6,514 nucleotides of DNA from an uncultured beta proteobacterium (GTDB lineage Bacteria > Pseudomonadota > Gammaproteobacteria > Burkholderiales > Burkholderiaceae_C), in NCBI GenBank assembly GCA_903886165.1, contig CAISLL010000202.1:1-6514 (forward strand). The letters run 5' to 3'. This document shows positions 1-5,866 of the stretch, in pieces. A program made the translations under genes and the position numbers. How positions within the stretch are numbered: the first letter of the stretch is position 1; each line of letters begins with the position of its first letter. The notes below the pieces were generated by a model, which had not been told where the DNA came from, did not search any database, and worked only from the letters and a program-made list of their open reading frames with translations.

Positions 1-475
1 GTTCCCCAAAAAAACCACGCTCGGCGTGGCGCGCCATCGGCCACACGGCGGCAACGTTCATCAGGGGCACACTCACACCAATCAGCAGAGCCAACACCTG
101 CAGACCCTGCGGCCCGGCCAGCCGCTCGGCCAGCGCCAGCCCGATGAACGAGTTGAACCGGAAGGCGATCTGTGCGCTGGCGGCATGTTGGCGTGCCGCC
201 ACATGGCCCTTGAAACCGGGCCAATAGGGCACCGAATACGCGAGTGCAATGCCGCTTAAGCCCAGGGCCCAACCAGCCCCTACCACATTGCCTGCAGCGC
301 TGAGATCCAGCGGGCTTTTCAGGATAGAGTGGAAAAGCAGCACCGGAAAGAACAGAAAGTACACCAGTTGCTCCACCTGTGTCCACACCGGGCGGTTCAA
401 GGGTGTGAAGCGACAGAGCAGGTAGCCAATCAGAATCAGTGAGAAGTCGGGGAAGAGCAGTTGGGCAAAGTTCAC
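1..475 (-). CDS. AEC-family (auxin efflux carrier-like) transporter, N-terminal half, cut by the window edge
   Basis: This is an inner-membrane carrier of the AEC family (PF03547), whose members export or import small organic acids and similar solutes; the substrate here cannot be told. I read 158 codons from a GTG at 475 before the frame runs off the left edge, about half the usual length of roughly 300 to 320 residues. Visible marks are the family-like N-terminus (MNFAQLLFPDFSLILIGYLL, residues 1-20), a second hydrophobic stretch around 36-52, another at about 62-82, and the conserved segment RFNSFIGLALAERLAG at 106-121, followed by a hydrophobic helix at 124-146. The GTG is chosen because family proteins start at this point and no in-frame ATG lies just upstream. 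No clear Shine-Dalgarno sequence precedes it. The gene is divergent from xerD across 115 bp that hold no other gene. The family call is firm; the substrate is unknown. Confidence 0.85.
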   Translation of the reverse strand, partial: MNFAQLLFPDFSLILIGYLLCRFTPLNRPVWTQVEQLVYFLFFPVLLFHSILKSPLDLSAAGNVVGAGWALGLSGIALAYSVPYWPGFKGHVAARQHAASAQIAFRFNSFIGLALAERLAGPQGLQVLALLIGVSVPLMNVAAVWPMARHAERGFFGE

Positions 476-497
476 GCGCGAAGAATAGCAGGAGGCA

Positions 498-527
498 TGG
501 ATACTGGGTCGTCGCCCGGTATGACAA
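498..527 (-). promoter_or_regulatory. possible sigma70-type promoter for the AEC carrier gene
   Basis: On the minus strand TTGTCA (527 to 522, five of six matches to the -35 consensus) is followed after 18 bases by TATCCA (503 to 498, a poor -10). Transcription would start near 491, about 16 bases before the GTG. The -10 is weak, so this is only a candidate. Confidence 0.25.
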
Positions 528-578
528 CCTGAGAGCGCCAGGTCATTCCGCCCTTTCGCGTGGCTGATGCGTGCACAC

Positions 579-584
579 TAAACT
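579..584 (+). promoter_or_regulatory. possible -10 element placed for a leaderless xerD transcript
   Basis: TAAACT lies six bases before the xerD ATG. If it is the -10, transcription would begin at or next to the start codon. This fits the absence of any Shine-Dalgarno-like sequence there. The matching -35 region (around 554-560) is not convincing. Confidence 0.25.
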
Positions 585-590
585 CCTCGC

Positions 591-1505
591 ATGCAGATAT
601 CCACGCCATTGTCCGACCCGGTGATTGACACCTTCATTGATGCACTTTGGCTGGAAGACGGGTTGTCCAAAAACACGCTGTCGGCATATCGGCGCGACCT
701 CACGCTGTTTGGCGTTTGGCTGATGGCACAAGAGGGCAACCTGCTGGACGTCTCCGAGCTTGATCTCAATAGTTATTTTGCCGATCAGCACGCCACCACA
801 AAAGCCACCACCGCCAACCGCCGCCTGACGGTGTTCAAGCGGTTTTTCCGCTGGGCGCTGCGCGAGCGCTTGGTCAGTGCCGATCCGACCTTGAAGTTGC
901 AGGCAGCCAAACAGTCGCTGCGCATGCCAAAAACGCTGACCGAGCCGCAGGTGGAAGCCTTGCTGAACGCGCCCGACACAGCTGAAGCACTCGGTGTGCG
1001 TGACCGCACCATGCTGGAGCTGATGTACGCCAGCGGCTTGCGCGTCAGCGAGTTGGTGGGCTTGAACGTGCTCAACGTCAGTCTGTCTGACAACGTGCTG
1101 CGAGTCTTTGGCAAGGGCAACAAAGAGCGACTGGTGCCGTTTGGAGAAGTGGCCAGTTTGTGGCTCAGGCGTTATCTGGCACAGCCCAGGTCCGAACTGC
1201 TGGCTGGTCACCAGAGCGAGGCTTTGTTTGTCACCTACCGCGGCAGCGCGCCTGGCACGGCCATGAGCCGGGTTATGTTCTGGATGCTGGTTAAAAAATA
1301 TGCCTTGCTCGCAGGCATCACGGCGCCGCTGTCGCCGCACACCTTGCGTCACGCGTTTGCCACGCATTTGCTGAACCATGGCGCAGACCTGCGTGCAGTT
1401 CAGATGCTGCTTGGGCACGCGGACATTTCCACCACTACCATCTACACCCATGTGGCGCGGGAGCGTCTGAAAACGCTGCATGCCCGGCACCACCCGCGCG
1501 GCTGA
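591..1505 (+). CDS. xerD: site-specific tyrosine recombinase XerD
   Basis: XerD works with XerC at the dif site to resolve chromosome dimers at the FtsK-bearing septum. The protein has 304 residues, the normal length. An N-terminal core-binding (SAM-like) domain covers about residues 8-95, including the typical SKNTLSAYRRDL at 26-37, and the catalytic domain covers about 115-295. The full active-site set is visible: R151 (in GLRVSEL), K175 (in GKGNKER), H250 and R253 (in HTLRHAF), H276 (in LLGHADIS) and the nucleophile Y285 (in TTIYTHV). The call of XerD rather than XerC rests on the overall pattern, including the LEDGLSKNTL start and the GLNV segment, and is likely but not certain. The ATG at 591 gives the family N-terminus. 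No ribosome-binding site is seen. The gene is monocistronic here, divergent from the carrier gene and convergent with the EAL-like/HDOD gene. No integrase-type att repeats or cargo genes flank it, so it is read as the housekeeping enzyme. Confidence 0.93.
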   Translation: MQISTPLSDPVIDTFIDALWLEDGLSKNTLSAYRRDLTLFGVWLMAQEGNLLDVSELDLNSYFADQHATTKATTANRRLTVFKRFFRWALRERLVSADPTLKLQAAKQSLRMPKTLTEPQVEALLNAPDTAEALGVRDRTMLELMYASGLRVSELVGLNVLNVSLSDNVLRVFGKGNKERLVPFGEVASLWLRRYLAQPRSELLAGHQSEALFVTYRGSAPGTAMSRVMFWMLVKKYALLAGITAPLSPHTLRHAFATHLLNHGADLRAVQMLLGHADISTTTIYTHVARERLKTLHARHHPRG

Positions 1506-1537
1506 ACCACCACGGCAGCGGCTATTTGGTGATGGTT
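1505..1537. terminator. imperfect hairpin at the xerD / EAL-HDOD convergent junction, possible weak terminator
   Basis: AACCACCAC (1505-1513) can pair with GTGATGGTT (1529-1537) over nine positions with one C/A mismatch, leaving a 15-base loop. It spans the 16-bp gap between the two convergent stop codons. There is only a TTT (1536-1538) on the plus side and no T-tract on the minus side, so it is not a classical intrinsic terminator. It is listed because it is the only hairpin seen at this junction. Confidence 0.25.
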
Positions 1538-2811
1538 TCGGCCCACGCCAGGGCTTGCAGATGGGCCCAGTTGACCTGGTGGCCGGTAAGTTGCAGTTGG
1601 GTCGTCAGGTCGGCAAATGCTGCATCGTCGACCTGCTCGCAGGCCAGCGTCAGTTTCAAAAGCGGACCCAGCAGGCCGGTGCCATGCAAAAGCGCATCAG
1701 TGACCGATTGCGGCAGTGAGATGGTGGCCAACACCTGTGCCAAGGGTTGACCGATCATGGTGTCGAGCAATGAAAAAATGCCCACTACAAAGGCGTTGTC
1801 ACTTTCTTCCGGTGGCAGCATTTCGGCGGCCAGCAGCTCCATCAGGCGCCCGCGCACAATGGCCACATGACCCACCGCCGGTGAACCACCCGACGCCTGC
1901 GAGGTGGTCATCAGCAGCGCCGCCCAGCGAAACAGCTTTTTCAAACCCAGCAGCATCACCGCATGGCGAAATGAGGTGACCTCACAACTCAGTCCAAAAC
2001 CGGCCGAATTGATGAAGCGAAGCAGGTTGTAAGACAGCGTGGCATCGCGCTTGAAGACTTCCTCAAGCTCCGCGGTGCTGGCTTGCTTGCGCACCAGGTT
2101 GATCAACTCAATGATGGCGGCCTGCGAGGGGCGCACCGCCTGGCCGTGAATCAGCACCGGTTTGGCAAACCAGAAGCCTTGAAACAGGCTGCAGCCAAGG
2201 CTCTTGGACAGCTCGAATTGCTCGGCGGTCTCGACTTTTTCGGCTACAAGTTGGGCCGAAGAGAGCTGTTTCGCCCTCTTCAGCAGGGTTGCCAGTTGCT
2301 GTGGATTGAAGCGGGTCAGGTCGACTTTGATAAACGCGGCAAACGACAGCCAGTTGGCATATGCCGGCTCCAGCACACTGGCATCAAATGCCAGCCGGAA
2401 GCCCCTTTTGTGGACCGCTTCCAGCGTCTGGCGGTAAGTGTCGATGTCTTCGGCCTCGGCCTGATGGTCAGCCATGGGAGGCACCTCAAGCACCACATTG
2501 TCTGGCTCGATCAATGTCAGGTGCCCGCCAGTTAGCGTCTGGTGAGTGCAATTGATGAACATCACATTGCGTCCGTTCAACACTTCACTGTCGGCGTTTG
2601 ACAGCAGGTTGAACAGCAAGGCAGCGTCGCTGGCTGCGCTGTAGCATTGGCCAAGCTGCGAGCGGTCGAACAACTCGTAGCCAAAAATGGCTCGTTTGGC
2701 ATCCACAATGGGCTGGCGTGCAATGGCCATCACGCCGGGTGTGGGCGGTGCAGTGCTGGCTTGCGGTGCTGTTGGGCTGTTCATTGGTTTTCTTGCAGGT
2801 ACATCAGGCAT
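1522..2811 (-). CDS. EAL-like/HDOD signalling protein (YuxH-like architecture), EAL site partly degenerate
   Basis: This cytosolic 429-residue protein combines an N-terminal EAL-like domain (about 28-220) with a C-terminal HDOD domain (about 230-405), the arrangement of the COG3434/YuxH group. The EAL domain begins at AIARQPIVDAKRAIFGYELF. Compared with active c-di-GMP phosphodiesterases, E46, N87, E109, D143, K162, D164, E191 and Q211 appear kept. The second glutamate of the ExxE pair is P112, the DDFG motif reads FDAS (so the second aspartate is A144), and the following GxG loop is absent. Loss or strong reduction of hydrolysis is inferred; nucleotide sensing remains possible. The HDOD part carries FKRDATLSYNLLRFINSAGF (253-272) and AVMLLGLKKLFRW (284-296) but is not an HD hydrolase. 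The first 27 residues are rich in Pro, Ala and Thr and may be disordered. The ATG at 2811 overlaps the upstream DUF455 stop by 8 bp (2804-2811), which suggests translational coupling; an ATG at 2784 is an alternative start. Confidence 0.88.
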   Translation of the reverse strand: MPDVPARKPMNSPTAPQASTAPPTPGVMAIARQPIVDAKRAIFGYELFDRSQLGQCYSAASDAALLFNLLSNADSEVLNGRNVMFINCTHQTLTGGHLTLIEPDNVVLEVPPMADHQAEAEDIDTYRQTLEAVHKRGFRLAFDASVLEPAYANWLSFAAFIKVDLTRFNPQQLATLLKRAKQLSSAQLVAEKVETAEQFELSKSLGCSLFQGFWFAKPVLIHGQAVRPSQAAIIELINLVRKQASTAELEEVFKRDATLSYNLLRFINSAGFGLSCEVTSFRHAVMLLGLKKLFRWAALLMTTSQASGGSPAVGHVAIVRGRLMELLAAEMLPPEESDNAFVVGIFSLLDTMIGQPLAQVLATISLPQSVTDALLHGTGLLGPLLKLTLACEQVDDAAFADLTTQLQLTGHQVNWAHLQALAWAETITK

Positions 2812-3655
2812 GGCTTGGCTGGCCCTCGCACAAGGCAGTCAGTTCTGCCTCGGTAAATCCGGCGGCACGACGGGCTTGCATATTAAACGGCCCTTTGAGT
2901 GGTGGCGCCTGAAATTTTTGTGCCAGATCGGCATAAGTCGATACTGTCTCCAGTTTTCGCTGCTCACAGAGGAAACGATACCAGTGGTTGCCAATGGCCA
3001 CATGGCCTATTTCATCGTGCAGGATGGTATCAAGAATGCCGGCCGCAGTGGCGTCACCGACCGACACCAGGCGGTTGCGCACGGCCGGGGTAGCATCAAG
3101 CCCACGTGCTTCAAGTGTGCGAGGCACCAGCGCCAACCGCGCCAGCAGATCGCCCTTGGTGCGTTCGGCCATGTCCCACAAGCCATCATGCGCGGGGAAG
3201 TCACCATAGGCAAAACCCAGCCTGGTCAGATGCGCCTGGAGCAACTCAAAATGCAGCGCTTCTTCCTGTGCAACGTGCCACCAGTCAAGGTAAAAGTCTG
3301 GCGGCAGGTCGGCAAATCGCCACATGATGTCGAGTGCCAGGTTGATGGCATTGGCTTCAATATGGGCCAGCGCATGAAGCAGACCTGCACGACCTTCCAG
3401 TGTGCCCACCGCCCGGGTCTTGAGCTGTGCCGGCAACACCAGCAGCGGGCGATGTGGGCGCCCTGGCAGTCCTGCCGGCTCCTGCATGATTTCATCAGGG
3501 TTGATCGCCAACTGTGTGGGGTCCAGGGCGCGTACCTGCGCCGCCTTGGCCTGGGTCGATTCAATCAGCAACAAACGCAATGCCTCTGAACGCAAGGAAT
3601 GCGATGCGCGCGAGGGGGTGGCGATTTTGGGCGAGACTGATCGGTTAAGGTTCAT
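2804..3655 (-). CDS. DUF455 ferritin-like protein, putative di-iron protein of unknown function
   Basis: This 283-residue soluble protein belongs to the DUF455 family (PF04305), a ferritin-like group without an assigned reaction. A four-helix-bundle ligand set is visible: E100 (in AHIEANAI), E132 and H135 (in EEALHF), E182 (in RTLEARGLD), and E215 with H218 (in HDEIGH). This is the pattern of a carboxylate-bridged di-iron site as in bacterioferritins and MiaE-type hydroxylases. The C-terminal GPFNMQARRAAGFTEAEL (255-272) also fits the family. I see no signal peptide or membrane segment. Relatedness to MiaE (tRNA hydroxylation) is only at fold level, so no substrate is assigned. The ATG at 3655 is the only good start; a weak GGGAAA lies 10 to 15 bases upstream. 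It is the first gene of a two-gene unit with the EAL-like/HDOD protein and is divergent from the gamma-carbonic anhydrase gene across 51 bp. Confidence 0.85.
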   Translation of the reverse strand: MNLNRSVSPKIATPSRASHSLRSEALRLLLIESTQAKAAQVRALDPTQLAINPDEIMQEPAGLPGRPHRPLLVLPAQLKTRAVGTLEGRAGLLHALAHIEANAINLALDIMWRFADLPPDFYLDWWHVAQEEALHFELLQAHLTRLGFAYGDFPAHDGLWDMAERTKGDLLARLALVPRTLEARGLDATPAVRNRLVSVGDATAAGILDTILHDEIGHVAIGNHWYRFLCEQRKLETVSTYADLAQKFQAPPLKGPFNMQARRAAGFTEAELTALCEGQPSHA

Positions 3656-3671
3656 GGTGCGGGCGTTTCCC

Positions 3672-3677
3672 TACAAT
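3672..3677 (+). promoter_or_regulatory. -10-like element for the gamma-carbonic anhydrase / hslO unit
   Basis: TACAAT (five of six to consensus) lies 29 bases before the ATG at 3707, in the right place for a short leader containing the AAAGGA ribosome-binding site (3696-3701). The -35 region is poor: GGTTCA at a 17-base spacing. The same CCCTACAAT string occurs on the minus strand before the ZapB-like gene. Confidence 0.4.
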
Positions 3678-3681
3678 TCTA
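3676..3681 (-). promoter_or_regulatory. -10-like element for the DUF455 / EAL-HDOD unit, overlapping the opposite promoter
   Basis: Read on the minus strand, 3681 to 3676 is TAGAAT (five of six to consensus), 20 bases before the DUF455 ATG. It would give a leader of about 13 bases. No good -35 stands at 16 to 18 bases. It overlaps the plus-strand TACAAT by two bases. Confidence 0.27.
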
Positions 3682-3706
3682 GGTAATTTGACACCAAAGG
3701 ACAGCA

Positions 3707-4231
3707 ATGGCAATTTATGAAGTGGACGGCGTCGCGCCGCAAATCGCAGAAACTGCCTGGGTGGCCGACAGTGCACAGGTGATGGGTGACGTGGTGCTGG
3801 GTGACGAGGTCGGCATTTGGTTTGGCGTGGTGGTGCGTGGTGACACAGCGACCATCACGGTGGGGGCACGCACCAACATTCAGGATATGAGTGTGTTGCA
3901 CGCCGATGTCGGCATACCCCTGACGATTGGCAGTGGTGTGACTGTGGGACATCAGGCAGTGTTGCACGGCTGCACCGTGGGCGACGACAGCCTGATTGGC
4001 ATCGGTGCAATTGTGCTCAACGGCGCCAAAATCGGCAAAGGCTGTCTGGTCGGCGCGGGCGCGCTCGTGACCGAGGGCAAGGCATTTCCTGATGGCTGCA
4101 TGATTCTCGGCAGCCCCGCCAAAGTCGTGCGCCAGCTCAACCCGGAGCAACTGCAGGGCTTGCGCACAAGCGCTGACCAATACGTTGCCAACGCCAAACG
4201 CTTTCAGGCCAGCCTGCACAAGATTGCCTGA
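3707..4231 (+). CDS. gamma-class carbonic anhydrase-like protein (YrdA/PaaY group)
   Basis: This 174-residue soluble protein has a left-handed beta-helix fold made of imperfect hexapeptide repeats, running from about residue 12 to 140 (for example GDVVLGDEVGIW at 27-38), plus a C-terminal alpha helix (about 146-172). The three zinc ligands of gamma-carbonic anhydrases are present as H65 (in VLHAD), H82 and H87 (in VGHQAVLHGC), and R44 with D46 (in VVRGD), Q59 and D60 match the conserved polar residues of the family. It should form a trimer with metal between subunits. The acidic loop of the active archaeal Cam enzyme is not seen, so activity may be low or another CoA- or acyl-related role may apply, as for several short bacterial homologues. 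The ATG at 3707 has an AAAGGA ribosome-binding site five bases upstream. It is followed by hslO after 39 bases on the same strand, so co-transcription is likely. Confidence 0.88.
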   Translation: MAIYEVDGVAPQIAETAWVADSAQVMGDVVLGDEVGIWFGVVVRGDTATITVGARTNIQDMSVLHADVGIPLTIGSGVTVGHQAVLHGCTVGDDSLIGIGAIVLNGAKIGKGCLVGAGALVTEGKAFPDGCMILGSPAKVVRQLNPEQLQGLRTSADQYVANAKRFQASLHKIA

Positions 4232-4260
4232 AATATCACGTCTGTCGAGCTAAAAAGTCT

Positions 4261-4263
4261 GGA
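4261..4263 (+). promoter_or_regulatory. ribosome-binding site that selects the TTG start of hslO
   Basis: GGA followed by AAA stands seven bases before the TTG at 4271. No ATG or GTG is in frame near the point where Hsp33 homologues begin, so this site decides the start. An in-frame CTG at 4259 is a less likely alternative because the GGA would lie inside its coding sequence. Confidence 0.5.
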
Positions 4264-4270
4264 AAATTGT

Positions 4271-5257
4271 TTGTCTGAAATTCACAAATTTGTCTTTGAC
4301 GGCCTGCCAGTGCGCGGTGTCTTGGTGCGTCTGACCGATGCCTGGGTGGAAATCTTGCGCAGACGCGCCAGCAACACCACACATGGGGCCTACCCGCCAC
4401 CAGTACAGGCCATGCTTGGCGAGATGACAGCGGCGGCCGTGCTGATGCAATCCAACATCAAGTTCAACGGTTCGCTGATCGTGCAGGTGTTTGGGGACGG
4501 CCCGGTCAAGCTGGCGGTGGTGGAGGTGCAAAGCGACTTTTCCCTGCGCGCCACAGCGACCGTCAAGGGGGAAGTGCCCACAGTTGCAACACTCAGCCAG
4601 ATGGTGAACATAGGCAATGAAGGGCGCTGCGCCATTACCCTCGATCCGAAAGACCGCCAGCCCGGCCAGCAACCGTACCAGGGCGTGGTGCCGCTGTTTG
4701 GCGACCACAAGGAAAAGCTGGAAAAGTTCAGCGACGTGCTGCAGCACTACATGCTGCAAAGTGAGCAGCTTGACACCACGCTGGTGCTGGCGGCCGACGA
4801 CAAGGTGGCTGCAGGCTTGTTGATTCAGCGCCTGCCGATGGCCGGCGCAGCCAACCTGTCAGGCATGGCCACCCAGGCGGATGAAGACCAGATTGGCATC
4901 AACGAACACTACAACCGCATCGCACTGCTGGCCTCCAGCCTGAAGCGGGAAGAACTTTTGACGCTTGATGTGGAGACTATCCTGCACCGGCTTTTCTGGG
5001 AAGAAAGCTTGCTGCGGTTCGAGCCGCTGCAGGGTGAAGGCGGTCCGCAATTTTCGTGCACCTGCAGCCATGAGCGTGTCAGCAAGATGATCAAGGGACT
5101 GGGCGCAGACGAGGCGCACAGCATATTGCAGGAGCAGGGCCAGATTGAAGTGGGCTGCGATTTTTGTGGCGCCCAATACCGCTTTGATGCGGTGGACGTT
5201 GCGCAGATTTTTCGCCTCCCGGACGAACTGCCACCCGCCAGCTCGGCAGTGCAATAA
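4271..5257 (+). CDS. hslO: redox-regulated holdase chaperone Hsp33
   Basis: Hsp33 is a cytosolic ATP-independent chaperone, held inactive by zinc bound to four cysteines; oxidation with unfolding stress forms disulfides, releases zinc and exposes the client-binding surface. The 328-residue protein has the N-terminal domain (about 1-185) and linker, then the C-terminal redox switch: C263 and C265 (in FSCTCSHERV) and C296 and C299 (in VGCDFCGAQY), the CxC and CxxC arrangement of the family. It is somewhat longer than the roughly 290-residue enteric protein. Start: TTG at 4271, giving the family-like SEIHKFVFDGLPVRG, with GGA seven bases upstream. It follows the gamma-carbonic anhydrase-like gene by 39 bp without a visible promoter between them, so a shared transcript is likely. 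The stop at 5255-5257 lies 9 bp from the stop of the convergent zapA gene. Confidence 0.95.
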   Translation: MSEIHKFVFDGLPVRGVLVRLTDAWVEILRRRASNTTHGAYPPPVQAMLGEMTAAAVLMQSNIKFNGSLIVQVFGDGPVKLAVVEVQSDFSLRATATVKGEVPTVATLSQMVNIGNEGRCAITLDPKDRQPGQQPYQGVVPLFGDHKEKLEKFSDVLQHYMLQSEQLDTTLVLAADDKVAAGLLIQRLPMAGAANLSGMATQADEDQIGINEHYNRIALLASSLKREELLTLDVETILHRLFWEESLLRFEPLQGEGGPQFSCTCSHERVSKMIKGLGADEAHSILQEQGQIEVGCDFCGAQYRFDAVDVAQIFRLPDELPPASSAVQ

Positions 5258-5266
5258 AGCGGCTGG

Positions 5267-5581
5267 CTAGATCAGCTGATCGTCACGCGTCAGCACGTCA
5301 TCCAGGCGCGCCAGCAAGGCGCTGAGCCGTTGCGCGTCGTTGCTGCTGTCAACCGGTGCGTTTGTCTCACCCGCATGAACCCGTTGGTCAGCCAGGTCAA
5401 ACGCCAGGTTAAGTGCTGCCAGCACGGCGATCCGGTCGCGCGCCCGCACTTTGCCTGCGTCACGAATCCGGCACATGGCAGTGTCCACCTTTTCCACCGC
5501 GTCCAGCAAGCGGGCGTCGCCACCTTCAGGGCATCCCAGCAGGTAGCTTTGGCCCATGATTTGCACTTCAAGCTGCTTCAT
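5267..5581 (-). CDS. zapA: cell division protein ZapA
   Basis: ZapA binds FtsZ and promotes bundling and stability of the Z ring at mid-cell. The 104-residue product is near the usual length of about 100 to 110. It starts with MKQLEVQIMGQSYLLGCPEG, the globular FtsZ-binding head, including a family-typical glycine-cysteine turn at 16-18. RIRDAGKVRARDRIAVLAAL (38-57) and NLAFDLADQ (58-66) follow, matching the conserved R-dR-aVlaALN region, then a C-terminal helix likely to dimerise as a coiled coil (about 80-104). The ATG at 5581 overlaps the upstream small coiled-coil gene by 4 bp (ATGA), which points to translational coupling; a G-rich run (CGGGGG) precedes it. It ends 9 bp from the hslO stop. 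The usual 6S RNA gene found next to zapA in many proteobacteria does not fit in that gap. Confidence 0.9.
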   Translation of the reverse strand: MKQLEVQIMGQSYLLGCPEGGDARLLDAVEKVDTAMCRIRDAGKVRARDRIAVLAALNLAFDLADQRVHAGETNAPVDSSNDAQRLSALLARLDDVLTRDDQLI

Positions 5582-5817
5582 GACAGCCCCCGTGTCTGGT
5601 TCCCGTTCGGGTTTGCCGCCATGTCAGGCAGGCGTTCCAGCAGGGCATCGACCCGCGCACGCGCTGCACCGAGGCGGCTTTTGAGTGAGTCGCGCTCTTG
5701 TGTCAGGCCGTCAATTTGCTGGTACAGCAGGGCGTTGGTGCGCGTGAGTTCTTCGTAGCGCACCAGCAGACGCTCCACGCGCTCGGTGATTTGGTCGATT
5801 TGGTTGTGTTCCGACAT
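5578..5817 (-). CDS. small ZapB-like / TIGR02449-type coiled-coil protein
   Basis: The product has 79 residues and no signal peptide or membrane segment. Residues 7-65 form a strong predicted coiled coil with leucine and isoleucine spacing (for example ITERVERLLVRYEEL and LLYQQIDGLTQERDSLKSRL), followed by a short polar tail (MAANPNGNQTRGLS). Small proteins of this type sit directly upstream of zapA in many beta- and gammaproteobacteria and are often labelled TIGR02449 or ZapB-like. A supporting role in division with ZapA is inferred from this context and the coiled coil, not from a catalytic motif. The ATG at 5817 has no Shine-Dalgarno sequence, but TACAAT (5831 to 5826) ends eight bases upstream, so the message may be leaderless. 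The stop overlaps the zapA start by 4 bp. bluB ends 49 bp upstream on the same strand. Confidence 0.8.
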   Translation of the reverse strand: MSEHNQIDQITERVERLLVRYEELTRTNALLYQQIDGLTQERDSLKSRLGAARARVDALLERLPDMAANPNGNQTRGLS

Positions 5818-5825
5818 AGCCGCGC

Positions 5826-5831
5826 ATTGTA
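5826..5831 (-). promoter_or_regulatory. -10-like element for the ZapB-like / zapA pair
   Basis: TACAAT on the minus strand lies eight bases before the ATG at 5817, which would put the transcript start at or one or two bases before the start codon. The 17-base-spaced -35 position reads GTCCGA, a poor match. It would let the division pair be transcribed apart from bluB. Confidence 0.4.
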
Positions 5832-5866
5832 GGGTTACTCAACCTTGATCGGACCAGAAACCGTCA

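Noticed and set aside
543..1493. Open frame of 316 codons on the minus strand opposite xerD, longer than xerD itself
   Set aside because: The translation is rich in Gln, His and Arg, has no recognisable domain, and mirrors the codon bias of xerD, which has full catalytic motifs. It is an antisense shadow.
591..1505. Tyrosine recombinase as the integrase of a mobile element
   Set aside because: Length and motifs fit housekeeping XerD; no adjacent tRNA, att-like repeats or cargo genes are visible.
2687..3589. Open frame of 300 codons on the plus strand across the DUF455 gene and the 5' part of the EAL-HDOD gene
   Set aside because: It opposes two genes with clear families, and its product shows no domain or sensible composition.
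3688..3693. Perfect TTGACA on the plus strand before the gamma-carbonic anhydrase gene
   Set aside because: A -10 at 16 to 18 bases would fall inside the coding sequence after the ATG, and no good match is there. The upstream TACAAT fits better.
5258..5266. 6S RNA gene next to zapA
   Set aside because: zapA is followed by only 9 bp before the convergent hslO stop, leaving no space downstream, and the 49-bp gap upstream of the ZapB-like gene is also too short.
5270..5281. Perfect 12-bp palindrome GATCAGCTGATC at the hslO/zapA junction
   Set aside because: It encodes the last residues of ZapA (Asp-Gln-Leu-Ile), has no loop or T-tract for a terminator, and one such palindrome is expected by chance often enough.
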